64,000 nucleotides of DNA from Paramicrobacterium sp051513965 (GCF_051513965.1 NZ_CP195847.1:2480001-2544000), one strand, 5' to 3'. Shown: positions 48,757 to 58,699, numbered from the stretch's first letter. The notes: generated by a model from the letters alone, not told the origin. Numbers and translations are program-made.

Positions 48757-49881
48757 CTAACCTAAGGCCCTGCCATGGTGAGCATGTGGGAGGTTGTTCA
48801 CAATCACTTCGGTCGCTCGTAGGAGCTTTGCCACAGATTCTTCTTCACCGATGCTGACACGGATGCCGTCACCGATGAACGGACGCGAGACGATGCCGTG
48901 GTCCAGCAGCGTCTGCGCGGCTGCCGCCGTCTCGACACCGGTCTCCAGCCATACGAAGTTCGCCTGCGAATCGGGAACCCGCCAGCCCTGCTCACGCAGG
49001 CCGGCGATGACGCGGTCGCGGCGCTCCACGATGGCATCGACGCGTTCGAGCAGCTCTTCCTGTCGATCGAGGGATGCAAGCGCCGCGGTCTCGGCCATTC
49101 CTGTGACCGACAGGGGAATGGCGGATGCCCGCGCTGCGTCCACGAGCCGCTCGGAGCCGAGTGCCCAGCCGACACGGAGACCCGCAAGCCCGTACGCCTT
49201 GGAGAAGGTGCGGAGGACGACGAGGTTCGGGTAGCGACGGATCACGTCGAGGCCGTTGACTGCGGAGGCATCCCGTACGAATTCCGCGTACGCCTCGTCG
49301 AGGAGGACGAGCATGCTGGAGGGGACGCGCTCCATGAACCGATCGAAGTCTTCAGCACTGACCGTCGTGCCGGTCGGGTTGTTGGGGGTGCAGACGATGA
49401 CCACGCGCGTCCGCTCGGTGATGGCCGCGGCCATCGCGTCGAGATCGTGAGAGCCGCCCTCCGTGTTCGGCACTGCGACGCTCGTGGCGCCGGCGACGGT
49501 GACGAGGCCCGGATACGCCTCGAAGCTGCGCCATGAGTACAGCACCTCGTCCCCCGGTCCGGCTGCTGCCTGGATGAACTGGGCGAGGAGCGCGACGGAG
49601 CCCGCTCCGATGTGCAGTTCTGCGGGGTCGACGCGGTTGAGCTGGGCGAGCCGCTCTCGGAGCGCCGTCGCCGCGGCATCCGGATATCTGTTGATGTCTG
49701 TGCGCGTCGCGACAGCGTCGAGCACGCCCGGCAGGGGCTCGAATGGATTCTCATTGCTCGACAGCTTGAAGGAGTCGGCTGCCGCGGGCTTTCCCTGTCG
49801 GTAGGGAGGCGTCGCGAGGATCTCCGGGCGAAGCTGGACCTGGGAGGCGTCAGCGAGGCGTGTGTCTCGTGGGGAAGTCAC
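48757..49881 (-). CDS. HisC-like PLP aminotransferase (histidinol-phosphate or aromatic amino acid type)
   Basis: 374 residues. Motifs: FKLSSNENPFEPLPG, RYPDAAA, GAGSVALL, TPNNPTGT, VLLDEAYAEF and the PLP lysine in LRTFSKAYGLAGLRVGWA, ending RVSIGE. It is a close paralogue of the product at 27923-29017. The GTG start at 49881 is 7 bases behind TAGACT, so it is probably leaderless. Being head gene before bkdA suggests aromatic or branched-chain amino acid transamination rather than histidine synthesis. Confidence 0.84.
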   Translation of the reverse strand: MTSPRDTRLADASQVQLRPEILATPPYRQGKPAAADSFKLSSNENPFEPLPGVLDAVATRTDINRYPDAAATALRERLAQLNRVDPAELHIGAGSVALLAQFIQAAAGPGDEVLYSWRSFEAYPGLVTVAGATSVAVPNTEGGSHDLDAMAAAITERTRVVIVCTPNNPTGTTVSAEDFDRFMERVPSSMLVLLDEAYAEFVRDASAVNGLDVIRRYPNLVVLRTFSKAYGLAGLRVGWALGSERLVDAARASAIPLSVTGMAETAALASLDRQEELLERVDAIVERRDRVIAGLREQGWRVPDSQANFVWLETGVETAAAAQTLLDHGIVSRPFIGDGIRVSIGEEESVAKLLRATEVIVNNLPHAHHGRALG

Positions 49882-49976
49882 CTTCCCGAGTCTAGACACT
49901 GACCATGCCACGGTCGGTATACGCTTTCGCAGAGATTCGCTCGCGCTTCTCAGGCTCCGCCTGTCATGATGAAGGC

Positions 49977-50372
49977 ATGGGATTCATCATTCGGATCATC
50001 ATGAACGCTGTCGCGATCTGGCTCACGACGCTCATCGTCGGCGGCATCTCGATGACGTCGTTCGGCGATGAATGGTGGCAGGTTGCGCTGAGCTACGGCG
50101 TCGTCGGTCTCATCTTCGCCATCGTGAACGGCGTCATCCGACCGATCATCAAAGTGGTCGCCTTCCCCGTCTACGTTCTGACACTCGGCCTGATCTCGTT
50201 CGTGGTCAATGCTCTGCTGCTGATGCTGACCGCGTGGCTGAGCGGCCTCTTCGGCTTCGGCCTGTCGGTCGACGGTTTCTGGTGGGGCGTGCTTGGCGCG
50301 ATCGTGATCGGCATCATCAACTGGATCATCGGCCTGTTCATCCGGCCGGATCGGCTGAACGAGGGCCGCTAG
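49977..50372 (+). CDS. phage-holin-like (mycobacterial four-TM) membrane protein
   Basis: 131 residues, four helices: MGFIIRIIMNAVAIWLTTLIVGGI, YGVVGLIFAIVNGVIRPIIKVVAFPVYVLTLGLISFVVNALLLML in parts, and WWGVLGAIVIGIINWIIGLF. The block VNGVIRPIIKxxxxPxxxLTLGLxxxVxNAxxL is the signature of the widespread phage_holin_4-like family; despite the name these chromosomal proteins have no known lysis role. ATG 49977 has GAAGG 2-6 bases upstream and CATGAT 6 bases upstream. Its 3' end overlaps the opposing hydrolase gene by 35 bases. Confidence 0.8.
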   Translation: MGFIIRIIMNAVAIWLTTLIVGGISMTSFGDEWWQVALSYGVVGLIFAIVNGVIRPIIKVVAFPVYVLTLGLISFVVNALLLMLTAWLSGLFGFGLSVDGFWWGVLGAIVIGIINWIIGLFIRPDRLNEGR

Positions 50373-52104
50373 GCTCCACCTCGTCGGGCAGCGGCATCGG
50401 CGACGGCAGCGGACCGAGCCGACCGACGTGCTCCCGAACGTGCGGCCCGGCGATCAGCTTCGTCTCGTCGCCGTCATCGACGAGGCCCGTGTCGATCTGA
50501 TGGTCTGACCCAGACGCTCCGGAATCGCGATCGAGCTCCGGAGCATCCGTCCCGCCGCGTGATTCACCGCCTGCACTCGAGTGTGCCTCCTCCAGCGTAG
50601 GCCCACTCAGATCGGCATCCTGCGGTCGAACGGGAATGGAACCGTCTCGATGAGCATCGGCGTGCTCGTCGCTCTGAGGCGGCGCCGCCTCTGCGGGAGT
50701 CGGAGGCATCGGCGGATCAGTGTCGCGCGTCGCCCGGTACATCGTGCTGGTGCCGTCGTCGCTGCCGATCTCCGAGACCGCATCCTTAAGCGGATCCATT
50801 CGGGGATCGCTCGACATGTCCATGGCCTCCGCTGTCCGCTCGTACTCCGACATGGCGTGCGCGGACAGCCAGTCGTCGCCTTCCCCTGTCGAGTCCCCTG
50901 AGACCACCACGCGCTCGCTGCCGTCGCTGAACCCGCCGAGCGCGGGAACGACGTCGTCACGGTGCTCCACGGCGTACGCTGTGACGCCCTCGGGAAGATC
51001 CGCATCGGTTGTGGGCGCACCGAAGGTGACGACGGTGTCCACGTTGTAATGGCCCTCCTGAGCGACGCGTTCCGCGATGAGCCCGCCCTGCGAGTGCCCG
51101 ACGATGGTCACGGAGTCGTCCGCCGAGATTCCCGCGTCTCGCATCGCCTGTACGACTGCGCGGTATCCGCCGCCATCGGCGTCGGCCATGAGCGCCACGT
51201 CGGATTCGAAGTCGAAGGCCTCATCGGTGTCCGCGGTAGTCATATCGACTGTTCCGCCGACGTAGACAGCCCACGATTCCTCGCCCGGCTCGCCATACTT
51301 CTCGATACGGATCTGCGGCGTGCCCGGGCTCGAGTCTGGGATTCGCTGTGCGAGGTCGCTGATGCTGCTCGGAGGCGCCACCGTCGAGCGCCCGGCTCGC
51401 GTCACGCTGACCGCAGATTCGGCGAGGCTTCCGACGCCGAGTGCGCCGAGTGCGAACGCGAAGGCCGGCACGTTCGCCGGCGAGTCCTGCATTCCGGCCG
51501 CGAGCGTCGGTGGAATGCCCAGCGCACCGCGCAGAGTGTCGTCGCTTCCAGCGACGATCCCTCGCACCAGCAGCATGGTGAGCGGATTCCGAGCCGCGTC
51601 CGGATGCTTCTGCAGCCACGCCGTGACGCTCTCGCCGAGCGTCGCTTTGATCCGGGTGAAGGCCGAGCGCACGCCCGAGTGCTGCGAGAGCGCGTACCCG
51701 ATGCCGATCGACGCAGGCGCTGTGGCGATGGCCACTCCGATGAGAGGTGTGACCATGTTGAAGAACAGAGCGCCTCCGAACGCGCCTGTCACCGCTGAGG
51801 CTGTGTTGAAGAGGCCGTTGACCGTCGTCTCCGCATCGACGTACAGTCCGCTCGCCGCCCCGAGCGAACGGGCGAGCGCGGCCGTCTTGTCTGCCGCGCG
51901 CGCGAGTTCCTCCGCCGCGTCGTCGATGCGCGGCCCGGCAGTGCTCCACCGCGAGGATGCGTTCGGCGGCGCAGTGAGTGCGCGCGCCGCCGACGCCTCG
52001 GCGCTCAGAAGACCGCATCGCATGGAGAGGGCACTGACTTCGTCGGCCAAGACGTCGATCTCGAATGTGTCCACCATCATCGGTTCGCCGATGCTGAGGC
52101 TCAT
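50338..52104 (-). CDS. large alpha/beta hydrolase with WXG-like N-terminal helical domain
   Basis: 588 residues without a Sec signal. Residues ~1-100 are helical with a central RW turn (SRWSTAGPRIDDAAEELARAA), like ESX/WXG-type substrates. Residues ~100-240 include hydrophobic helices (GGALFFNMVTPLIGVAIATAP). The hydrolase domain is about 260-440, with the nucleophile elbow VGHSQGG (Ser338), a likely acid in HRDDVVPALGG and His in SAHAMSEY. The last ~130 residues are acidic, Pro/Ser/Asp-rich and probably disordered. The start overlaps the stop of a small WXG-like gene (ATGA). Possibly a type VII-type secreted lipase or esterase; that is inference. Confidence 0.72.
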   Translation of the reverse strand: MSLSIGEPMMVDTFEIDVLADEVSALSMRCGLLSAEASAARALTAPPNASSRWSTAGPRIDDAAEELARAADKTAALARSLGAASGLYVDAETTVNGLFNTASAVTGAFGGALFFNMVTPLIGVAIATAPASIGIGYALSQHSGVRSAFTRIKATLGESVTAWLQKHPDAARNPLTMLLVRGIVAGSDDTLRGALGIPPTLAAGMQDSPANVPAFAFALGALGVGSLAESAVSVTRAGRSTVAPPSSISDLAQRIPDSSPGTPQIRIEKYGEPGEESWAVYVGGTVDMTTADTDEAFDFESDVALMADADGGGYRAVVQAMRDAGISADDSVTIVGHSQGGLIAERVAQEGHYNVDTVVTFGAPTTDADLPEGVTAYAVEHRDDVVPALGGFSDGSERVVVSGDSTGEGDDWLSAHAMSEYERTAEAMDMSSDPRMDPLKDAVSEIGSDDGTSTMYRATRDTDPPMPPTPAEAAPPQSDEHADAHRDGSIPVRPQDADLSGPTLEEAHSSAGGESRGGTDAPELDRDSGASGSDHQIDTGLVDDGDETKLIAGPHVREHVGRLGPLPSPMPLPDEVEPSGPRSADPAG

Positions 52105-52412
52105 CGGTCCCCTCCCAACGACGTCGTGTCCATGCGCGTGGGGGTGTCCGCTCTCACCTGAGCGATGTCGCGCTCCGTCGCTGCGATTGCCGCGGAGAGT
52201 GTCGACTCGCACACGCCGATGTCCGCTGCAACGTCATCGATGCGCAGAGTGAATGCCCGGGATGACGGGCTCGACCATGACATCGGACTGATCTGCTGCA
52301 CCCCGCCCCCGGCGATTCTCAGCACGGAGGCTCGCACGCGATCGAGCGCCGATCTCTGCGCCTGCAATTCGTGGATGGCGCGAGCGCACTCGCTCTGGGT
52401 CGGGGTGTCCAT
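52101..52412 (-). CDS. small WXG100-like helical protein
   Basis: 103 residues: two helical stretches (ECARAIHELQAQRSALDRVRASVLR and FTLRIDDVAADIGVCESTLSAAIAATERDIAQVRAD, in parts) separated by a turn containing a tryptophan, MSWSSPSSRAF. Length and helix-W-helix layout resemble WXG100/ESX partners, although the canonical WxG is WSS here. It is translated just ahead of the large hydrolase, coupled by a 4-base overlap, so the two probably interact. No T7SS core genes are in the window. Confidence 0.6.
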   Translation of the reverse strand: MDTPTQSECARAIHELQAQRSALDRVRASVLRIAGGGVQQISPMSWSSPSSRAFTLRIDDVAADIGVCESTLSAAIAATERDIAQVRADTPTRMDTTSLGGDR

Positions 52413-52574
52413 CGGATGCTCCTCTCGACGCGGTTGCTCAAGAATCGCGCGGATTCGGCATCCGTTCCATCGACCGCTGCCTCATTGTGGATAAGGCTCC
52501 GGCGCACGGGGATGTGGACGAGTTTTGGTGCGAGGGACTGTGAAACACCGCACCGATTCGACAGAATAGAGCGC

Positions 52575-53093
52575 ATGTCCCGTGACTCCGAGGTCGTTCC
52601 CTTCTCCATCTGCTTCGTGTGCGCCGGGAACATCTGCCGCTCTCCCATGGCTGAAGTGGTCTTCACCGACCTCGCCGAGAGGGCCGGGCTCTCGCAGTGG
52701 GTACGCGCGACGTCCGCCGGAATCGGCGACTGGCACGTCGGCGAGCGCGCCGACACCCGCACGATCGATGCGCTCGCCGCTCGCGGCTACGACGGCGCTC
52801 GTCACCGCGCCAAGCAGTTCGACGCCGCCTGGTTCCCGAATCTCGACCTCGTCGTCGCGCTCGATCGCAGCCATCTCCGGGCTCTGCAGAGCGGCGCCCC
52901 TTCAGAGTCCGACCGAGAGAAGGTCTCGCTGCTGCTCAGCTTCGATCCCGCGGCGGATGGGGTCTGGGACGTCCCCGACCCGTACTACGACGATGAGCGC
53001 GCGTTCGAGTCGGTTCTTGGGATGATAGAGAGTGCGAGTCTGGCTCTGTTCCGCCAGCTCGAACCAGCGATCCGACAGGGAGCCATTCGATGA
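52575..53093 (+). CDS. low-molecular-weight protein-tyrosine-phosphatase
   Basis: 172 residues. The catalytic loop CAGNICRSPMAE (Cys16, Arg22; CX5R) is near the N-terminus, and a general-acid loop DVPDPYYDD lies near the C-terminus. Both are diagnostic for LMW-PTP. In actinobacteria these enzymes dephosphorylate tyrosines in envelope regulation. The start at 52575 fits the family; CAGAAT sits 7 bases upstream. The stop overlaps the purB start by 4 bases. Confidence 0.9.
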   Translation: MSRDSEVVPFSICFVCAGNICRSPMAEVVFTDLAERAGLSQWVRATSAGIGDWHVGERADTRTIDALAARGYDGARHRAKQFDAAWFPNLDLVVALDRSHLRALQSGAPSESDREKVSLLLSFDPAADGVWDVPDPYYDDERAFESVLGMIESASLALFRQLEPAIRQGAIR

Positions 53094-54481
53094 CCTCACT
53101 TCCGCCTCAACCCCTCAGCCCTCTCGACGGCCGCTACCGCGCCGCTGTCACCGAGCTGGGAGAGCATCTGAGCGAGGCGGGTCTGAACCGCGCACGCGTC
53201 ACCGTCGAGGTCGAGTGGCTGCTGTACCTCACGTCGCACGGCATGTTCGGCTCGACGCCGCTGTCGGACGAGGACGCCACGGCGCTGCGTCGCCTCCCGT
53301 CCGAGTTCGGTCAGGCGGAGATTGATCGACTGGCCGAGCTCGAGGCGACGACGCGGCACGACGTCAAGGCCGTTGAGTACCTCGTGCGCGAGCGCCTTGC
53401 TGAGTTGGGCCTCGACCGCATCGCCGAGCTGACGCACTTCGCGTGCACGAGCGAGGACATCAACAATCTGTCGTACGCTCTCATAGTTCGGGATGCCGTT
53501 CGCACGGTGTGGCTGCCGAAATATCGCGCGGTCATCACCGCACTCCGCGGCCTCGCCGAAGCATACCGCGACGCCCCGATGCTGTCGCACACGCACGGCC
53601 AGCCGGCGACACCGAGCACGATGGGCCGGGAGATCGCGGTGACGGTCTACCGACTGGAGCGCATCCTCACGCAGATCGACGGAAGCGAGTACCTCGGCAA
53701 GTTCTCGGGTGCGACCGGCGACTTCGCCGCCCACGTCGTCGCAGACCCCTCCGCCGACTGGCCGACGATCTCGCGCGAGTTCGTCGAGTCACTCGGCCTG
53801 ACCTGGAACCCGCTGACGACGCAGATCGAGTCGCACGACTGGCAGGCTGAGCTCTACGCGCGTGTCGCACACGCGAACCGCGTGCTGCACAACCTCGCGA
53901 CCGACATCTGGACGTACATCTCGATGGGCTACTACCGGCAGATCCCGCAGAAGGGCACGACCGGGTCGTCGACGATGCCGCACAAGATCAACCCGATTCG
54001 ATTCGAGAACGCCGAGGCGAATCTGGAGCTCTCGTGTGCACTGCTCGACTCTCTCGGCGCCACCCTCGTGACCAGCCGCATGCAGCGCGACCTGACCGAC
54101 TCGACGACGCAGCGCAACATCGGCGTCGCGTTCGGACATTCCCTCCTGGCGCTCGACAACATCGAGCGTGGTCTCCGTGAGATCGATCTCGACCGCGATG
54201 CTCTGTTGCGCGACCTCGATGCGAACTGGGAGGTGCTCGGCGAGGCCATCCAGACGGTCATCCGCGCGGAGGTCACCGCGGGTCGTTCGCAGATCTCCGA
54301 CCCTTATGCAATGCTCAAGGAACTGACACGCGGTAAGCGAATCGGGCACGACGATCTCACGACGTTCGTGAACGGTCTGGACATCGGAGATGAAGCGAAG
54401 CAGCGGCTTCTTGCGCTGACGCCCGACACGTACATCGGCCTCGCCGAATCGCAGGTGGACGCTCTGGGCGATCCTCGCTGA
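53090..54481 (+). CDS. purB: adenylosuccinate lyase
   Basis: 463 residues: PLSPLDGRYRAAVTEL at the start, LTHFACTSEDINNLSYAL, MLSHTHGQPATPSTMGREI and the fumarase/aspartase signature SSTMPHKINPIRFENAEANLEL, with catalytic Ser in the flexible loop. It acts twice in purine synthesis (SAICAR to AICAR and adenylosuccinate to AMP). It belongs to the longer, E. coli-like PurB group. Coupled to the phosphatase gene by ATGA. Confidence 0.95.
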   Translation: MTSLPPQPLSPLDGRYRAAVTELGEHLSEAGLNRARVTVEVEWLLYLTSHGMFGSTPLSDEDATALRRLPSEFGQAEIDRLAELEATTRHDVKAVEYLVRERLAELGLDRIAELTHFACTSEDINNLSYALIVRDAVRTVWLPKYRAVITALRGLAEAYRDAPMLSHTHGQPATPSTMGREIAVTVYRLERILTQIDGSEYLGKFSGATGDFAAHVVADPSADWPTISREFVESLGLTWNPLTTQIESHDWQAELYARVAHANRVLHNLATDIWTYISMGYYRQIPQKGTTGSSTMPHKINPIRFENAEANLELSCALLDSLGATLVTSRMQRDLTDSTTQRNIGVAFGHSLLALDNIERGLREIDLDRDALLRDLDANWEVLGEAIQTVIRAEVTAGRSQISDPYAMLKELTRGKRIGHDDLTTFVNGLDIGDEAKQRLLALTPDTYIGLAESQVDALGDPR

Positions 54482-54522
54482 CCAGCCGCGGCAGACGAGA
54501 GCAGTCGAAGGAAGCGGGCACG

Positions 54523-55650
54523 ATGAAGAGGCGGTCACCCACGAGGAGCGCCGCACTGCGACGCGAGACGGCCGCGCTTCCCGGCCATACCCGTGCGCAC
54601 AACCGCGCGCTCATCCTTCAGATGCTCTACCGTGGCACGCCGCTCAGCCGTGCGGACATGGCCCGGGAGTCCGGCCTCACCCGCGTGACCGTGTCGGACC
54701 TCGTGGCGGAGCTGCAGCGCGAGGGCTTCATCGTGGAGCGCGGCGTGCGAACGGCATCCGGCCCAGGCAAGCCCGCGGTGCTGCTCGAGATCGCACGCAA
54801 CTCACACCAGATCGTCGCGCTCGACCTCAGCGGTCACGACGTGTTCCGTGCTGTGCTGACGAACCTCGACGGGGAGATCTCCGAGGAGATCTCCATTCCC
54901 TCCCCGGGCGTCACCGGCGATGAGGCGCTCTCCATCGTGGACGACCTGCTCGAGTGGGCCTTGCAGCTCACGACCGCGCCCGTCCTGGGTGTGGGCGTCG
55001 CGGTACCCGGCATCGTCGACCGCGATCAGGTGGTGCGCCGAAGCGTGTCGCTCGACTGGACAGGCCTCGATCTCGCACCGCGGCTCACCTCAAAGTTCGG
55101 GGTTCCCGTCTCGGTCGCGAACGACGCCAACGTCGCGGTTCTCGCCGAGCACAGCTTCGCCGAGGGCAGCAACGATCTGATCCTCGTCAAGATCGACCGA
55201 GGGGTGGGTGGCGGCCTCCTGCTCGACGGGCGGCCGGTGCTCGGCTCCCGCCTCACCGCGGGTGAGATCGGGCAGGTGCTCGTCCGGCCGGAGCCCGGTG
55301 CACCGCGGGTTCCCATCGAGTCGCTCATCACCGCGCCCGCGATGCGGCGCCAGATCGAGAAGGCCGTCGTCGATGGTCAGGACAAGGATGCCGTGCTGCA
55401 GCGCGCCGGTCGGCTGCTCGGCGTCGTGCTGGCGCCCCTCGTGAGCGGACTCGGCCTCACGGACGTCGTCCTGACCGGCCCGGGTGAGCTCGTCGGCGAC
55501 GTTCTCATCGAGGCTCTGCGGGACAGCGTCGCCGAGCGGACGCCGAGCGAAGACGACAGCGTCGATATCCACGTGACGACGCTGGGTCGCGACATCGTGC
55601 TGCGCGGAGCGGCCGCTCTCGTGCTCACAGAGCGGCTCGGAATCGCCTAG
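54523..55650 (+). CDS. ROK-family transcriptional regulator
   Basis: 375 residues. N-terminal HTH (about 22-75: HNRALILQMLYRGTPLSRADMARESGLTRVTVSDLVAELQ, in parts), then a ROK sugar-kinase fold: IVALDLSGHDVFRAVLTNLDG, GVGVAVPGIVDRD, NDANVAVLAEHSF, KIDRGVGGGLLLDG and AGEIGQV. The zinc site CxCGxxGCxE that normally follows GHxxx is absent (VRPEPGAPRVPIESL), so sugar binding may differ. It probably regulates carbohydrate genes, though none adjoins it; a sugar ABC importer lies 6 kb downstream. Confidence 0.85.
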   Translation: MKRRSPTRSAALRRETAALPGHTRAHNRALILQMLYRGTPLSRADMARESGLTRVTVSDLVAELQREGFIVERGVRTASGPGKPAVLLEIARNSHQIVALDLSGHDVFRAVLTNLDGEISEEISIPSPGVTGDEALSIVDDLLEWALQLTTAPVLGVGVAVPGIVDRDQVVRRSVSLDWTGLDLAPRLTSKFGVPVSVANDANVAVLAEHSFAEGSNDLILVKIDRGVGGGLLLDGRPVLGSRLTAGEIGQVLVRPEPGAPRVPIESLITAPAMRRQIEKAVVDGQDKDAVLQRAGRLLGVVLAPLVSGLGLTDVVLTGPGELVGDVLIEALRDSVAERTPSEDDSVDIHVTTLGRDIVLRGAAALVLTERLGIA

Positions 55651-55661
55651 CAGCCACCGCA

Positions 55662-55667
55662 TAGGGT
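55662..55667 (+). promoter_or_regulatory. -10 element (TAGGGT) of the GrpB-family gene, leaderless start
   Basis: TAGGGT lies 6 bases before ATG 55674, in the 23-base gap after the ROK gene. No ribosome site is seen. Confidence 0.45.
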
Positions 55668-55673
55668 GGAGCG

Positions 55674-56285
55674 ATGCCGACCGAACGAGAGATCACGTCA
55701 TTCGTCGATGGAACTCCCCCACCCGGTGAGTCCCCGTGGGTCGTGGAGCCGCCGGCGCGGCCCATCGCCGTTGTCGAGTACGACCCTGCCTGGCCTGACG
55801 TCTTCGCCACGATCGAGACGCAGCTTCGAACGGCGCTCGGTCCGCGTGCTCTCGATATCGTGCACGTGGGCTCGACCGCTGTTCCTGGCCTGCCCGCCAA
55901 GCCGATCATCGACATCGAGCTGATCGTGGCTGATCCCGCCCGCGAGCCGGAGTGGCTCCCACCGCTGGAGGCGATCGGCTTCGTGCACACGGTGCGCGAA
56001 CCGTGGTGGTACGAGCACCGCATGGTGAAGGCTGCGGATCACTCCGCGAACGTTCACGTGTTCGGACCCGATTCACCGGAGCCGTGGAAGCAGCGGATCT
56101 TCCGCGATCATCTCCGCCGCGATCCCGGCGACCGCGAGGTCTACGCCGAGGCCAAGCGTGCCGCTGCAGCATCGGCGACAGCGGCGCACGAGACCGTGAT
56201 GGAGTACAACCGCCGCAAGCAGGCGGTGATCCGCGAGATCTACGCTCGCGCGTTTCGCGCCGCGGGCCTGCAAGTCACTGACTGA
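55674..56285 (+). CDS. GrpB-family protein (nucleotidyltransferase-like)
   Basis: 203 residues: VVEYDPAWPDVFATIETQL, VHVGSTAVPGLPAKPIIDIELIVAD (in parts GSTAVPGLPAKP and IDIELIV), HSANVHVFGPDSPEPWKQRIFRDHLR and a C-terminal helix of basic residues. GSTAVPGLxAKPxIDxxV is the hallmark of GrpB proteins, related to DNA polymerase beta-type nucleotidyltransferases. No function is established for this family. Confidence 0.87.
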   Translation: MPTEREITSFVDGTPPPGESPWVVEPPARPIAVVEYDPAWPDVFATIETQLRTALGPRALDIVHVGSTAVPGLPAKPIIDIELIVADPAREPEWLPPLEAIGFVHTVREPWWYEHRMVKAADHSANVHVFGPDSPEPWKQRIFRDHLRRDPGDREVYAEAKRAAAASATAAHETVMEYNRRKQAVIREIYARAFRAAGLQVTD

Positions 56286-56293
56286 CGCTGAGG

Positions 56294-56554
56294 TCAGAGC
56301 ATTGTCGGGGGTTTGCCCTCGTCGCCGTCCTCACGGTTGATCTCATCGAGCTCGATCTTGTTCGGCTTCACCGTGAGGGCGAAGAGCGCGAGGAAGACGA
56401 GTCCCGCGATGAACGCGACTCCCGCGAAGATGACGGCGAGGAGGATGTCGCGGGACGACATCAGCGTGATCAGACCCGCGAACACCGCGAACACCGCCGC
56501 GATCGCGAGCAGCTCGACCGGTTTGAGCACGTCTCTCATGCTGGGCTTGGTCAC
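56294..56554 (-). CDS. small two-TM membrane protein
   Basis: 86 residues: two transmembrane helices (VELLAIAAVFAVFAGLITLM and AVIFAGVAFIAGLVFLALFAL) and an acidic C-terminal tail (IELDEINREDGDEGKPP). The GTG at 56554 was chosen because it has GAAGGAGG 7 bases upstream and overlaps the stop of the upstream gene (GTGA). It is coupled to the six-TM protein and probably forms a complex with it. Function unknown. Confidence 0.7.
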   Translation of the reverse strand: MTKPSMRDVLKPVELLAIAAVFAVFAGLITLMSSRDILLAVIFAGVAFIAGLVFLALFALTVKPNKIELDEINREDGDEGKPPTML

Positions 56555-57186
56555 GCTGCTTCCTCCTTCGTCATCGTCTCTGCGTTCTGCCATTTGAGGG
56601 AGAGCCCTCCGATCGCGAGAAACACGGCCATGATCGCCGCGTAGGCACCGAAGACTCCGACCGCCATCACCGATGATGTCAGTGTCAGAGGAACATCTTG
56701 CTTGCCGCCCGAGGTCTGCACGAAGTCAGGCGGGAGCAGAACGAAGACGACCGCGAGAAGCGCCGTGAGACCACCGGCGATCAGGAGATCCTTCGCAAGA
56801 GGGGAGCGTCCCTTGAGACGGAAGCCAGCGTAGAGCTCAAGGAGTCCACTGATTCCGGCCCAGATAGACACCGTGAGCAGCAGAGTTCCGAGTCCGGTCT
56901 GCAGCACGAGAGCGACGACACCGGCGACCACGGACACCACGGACTGCGTCACGAAGAGGCGTTTGGTGACGGCATCCGAACCACTGACGAGCACGAGAAG
57001 CGCAGTCGCTACGCCGAGCACGCACACCGTGATTCCGAAGACGAGAAGACCGAGTTCCGCCGAGTGGTCACGCGAGAAGGTGATGTAGAGCCCGGCGACG
57101 GCGAAGATGACGGCGCGGGCGATCTGGAGTACCCAGAACCGCGTAGGCGCAGGCTCGACAGTCTGCGAGCGAGCGGGGGTGACCAC
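56551..57186 (-). CDS. six-TM membrane protein, HdeD/DUF308-like
   Basis: 211 residues with six predicted helices, including VLQIARAVIFAVAGLYITFSRDHSAELGLLVFGITVCVLGVATALLVLV in parts and ISGLLELYAGFRLKGRSPLAKDLLIAGGLTALLAVVFVLLPP in parts. The repeated GxxxLxELYxGFRLKG pattern resembles DUF308/HdeD acid-stress membrane proteins. It starts GTG at 57186 with GAAAGAGG upstream. It is co-translated with the small two-TM protein. Confidence 0.7.
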   Translation of the reverse strand: MVTPARSQTVEPAPTRFWVLQIARAVIFAVAGLYITFSRDHSAELGLLVFGITVCVLGVATALLVLVSGSDAVTKRLFVTQSVVSVVAGVVALVLQTGLGTLLLTVSIWAGISGLLELYAGFRLKGRSPLAKDLLIAGGLTALLAVVFVLLPPDFVQTSGGKQDVPLTLTSSVMAVGVFGAYAAIMAVFLAIGGLSLKWQNAETMTKEEAA

Positions 57187-57328
57187 GAAGACAAGCCTCT
57201 TTCACGACGATCGGCCGTGGGGAACGGCCGTGGACCCGTCTATTCTATCGTTCGGTAGCTGAGTGTGCGCCTGTCGCCTCGAACCGGAGCTGATGCTCCG
57301 TCTCGGCGCGCTCGCGGCGTCAGTTGGA

Positions 57329-58699
<1,371 letters not shown>

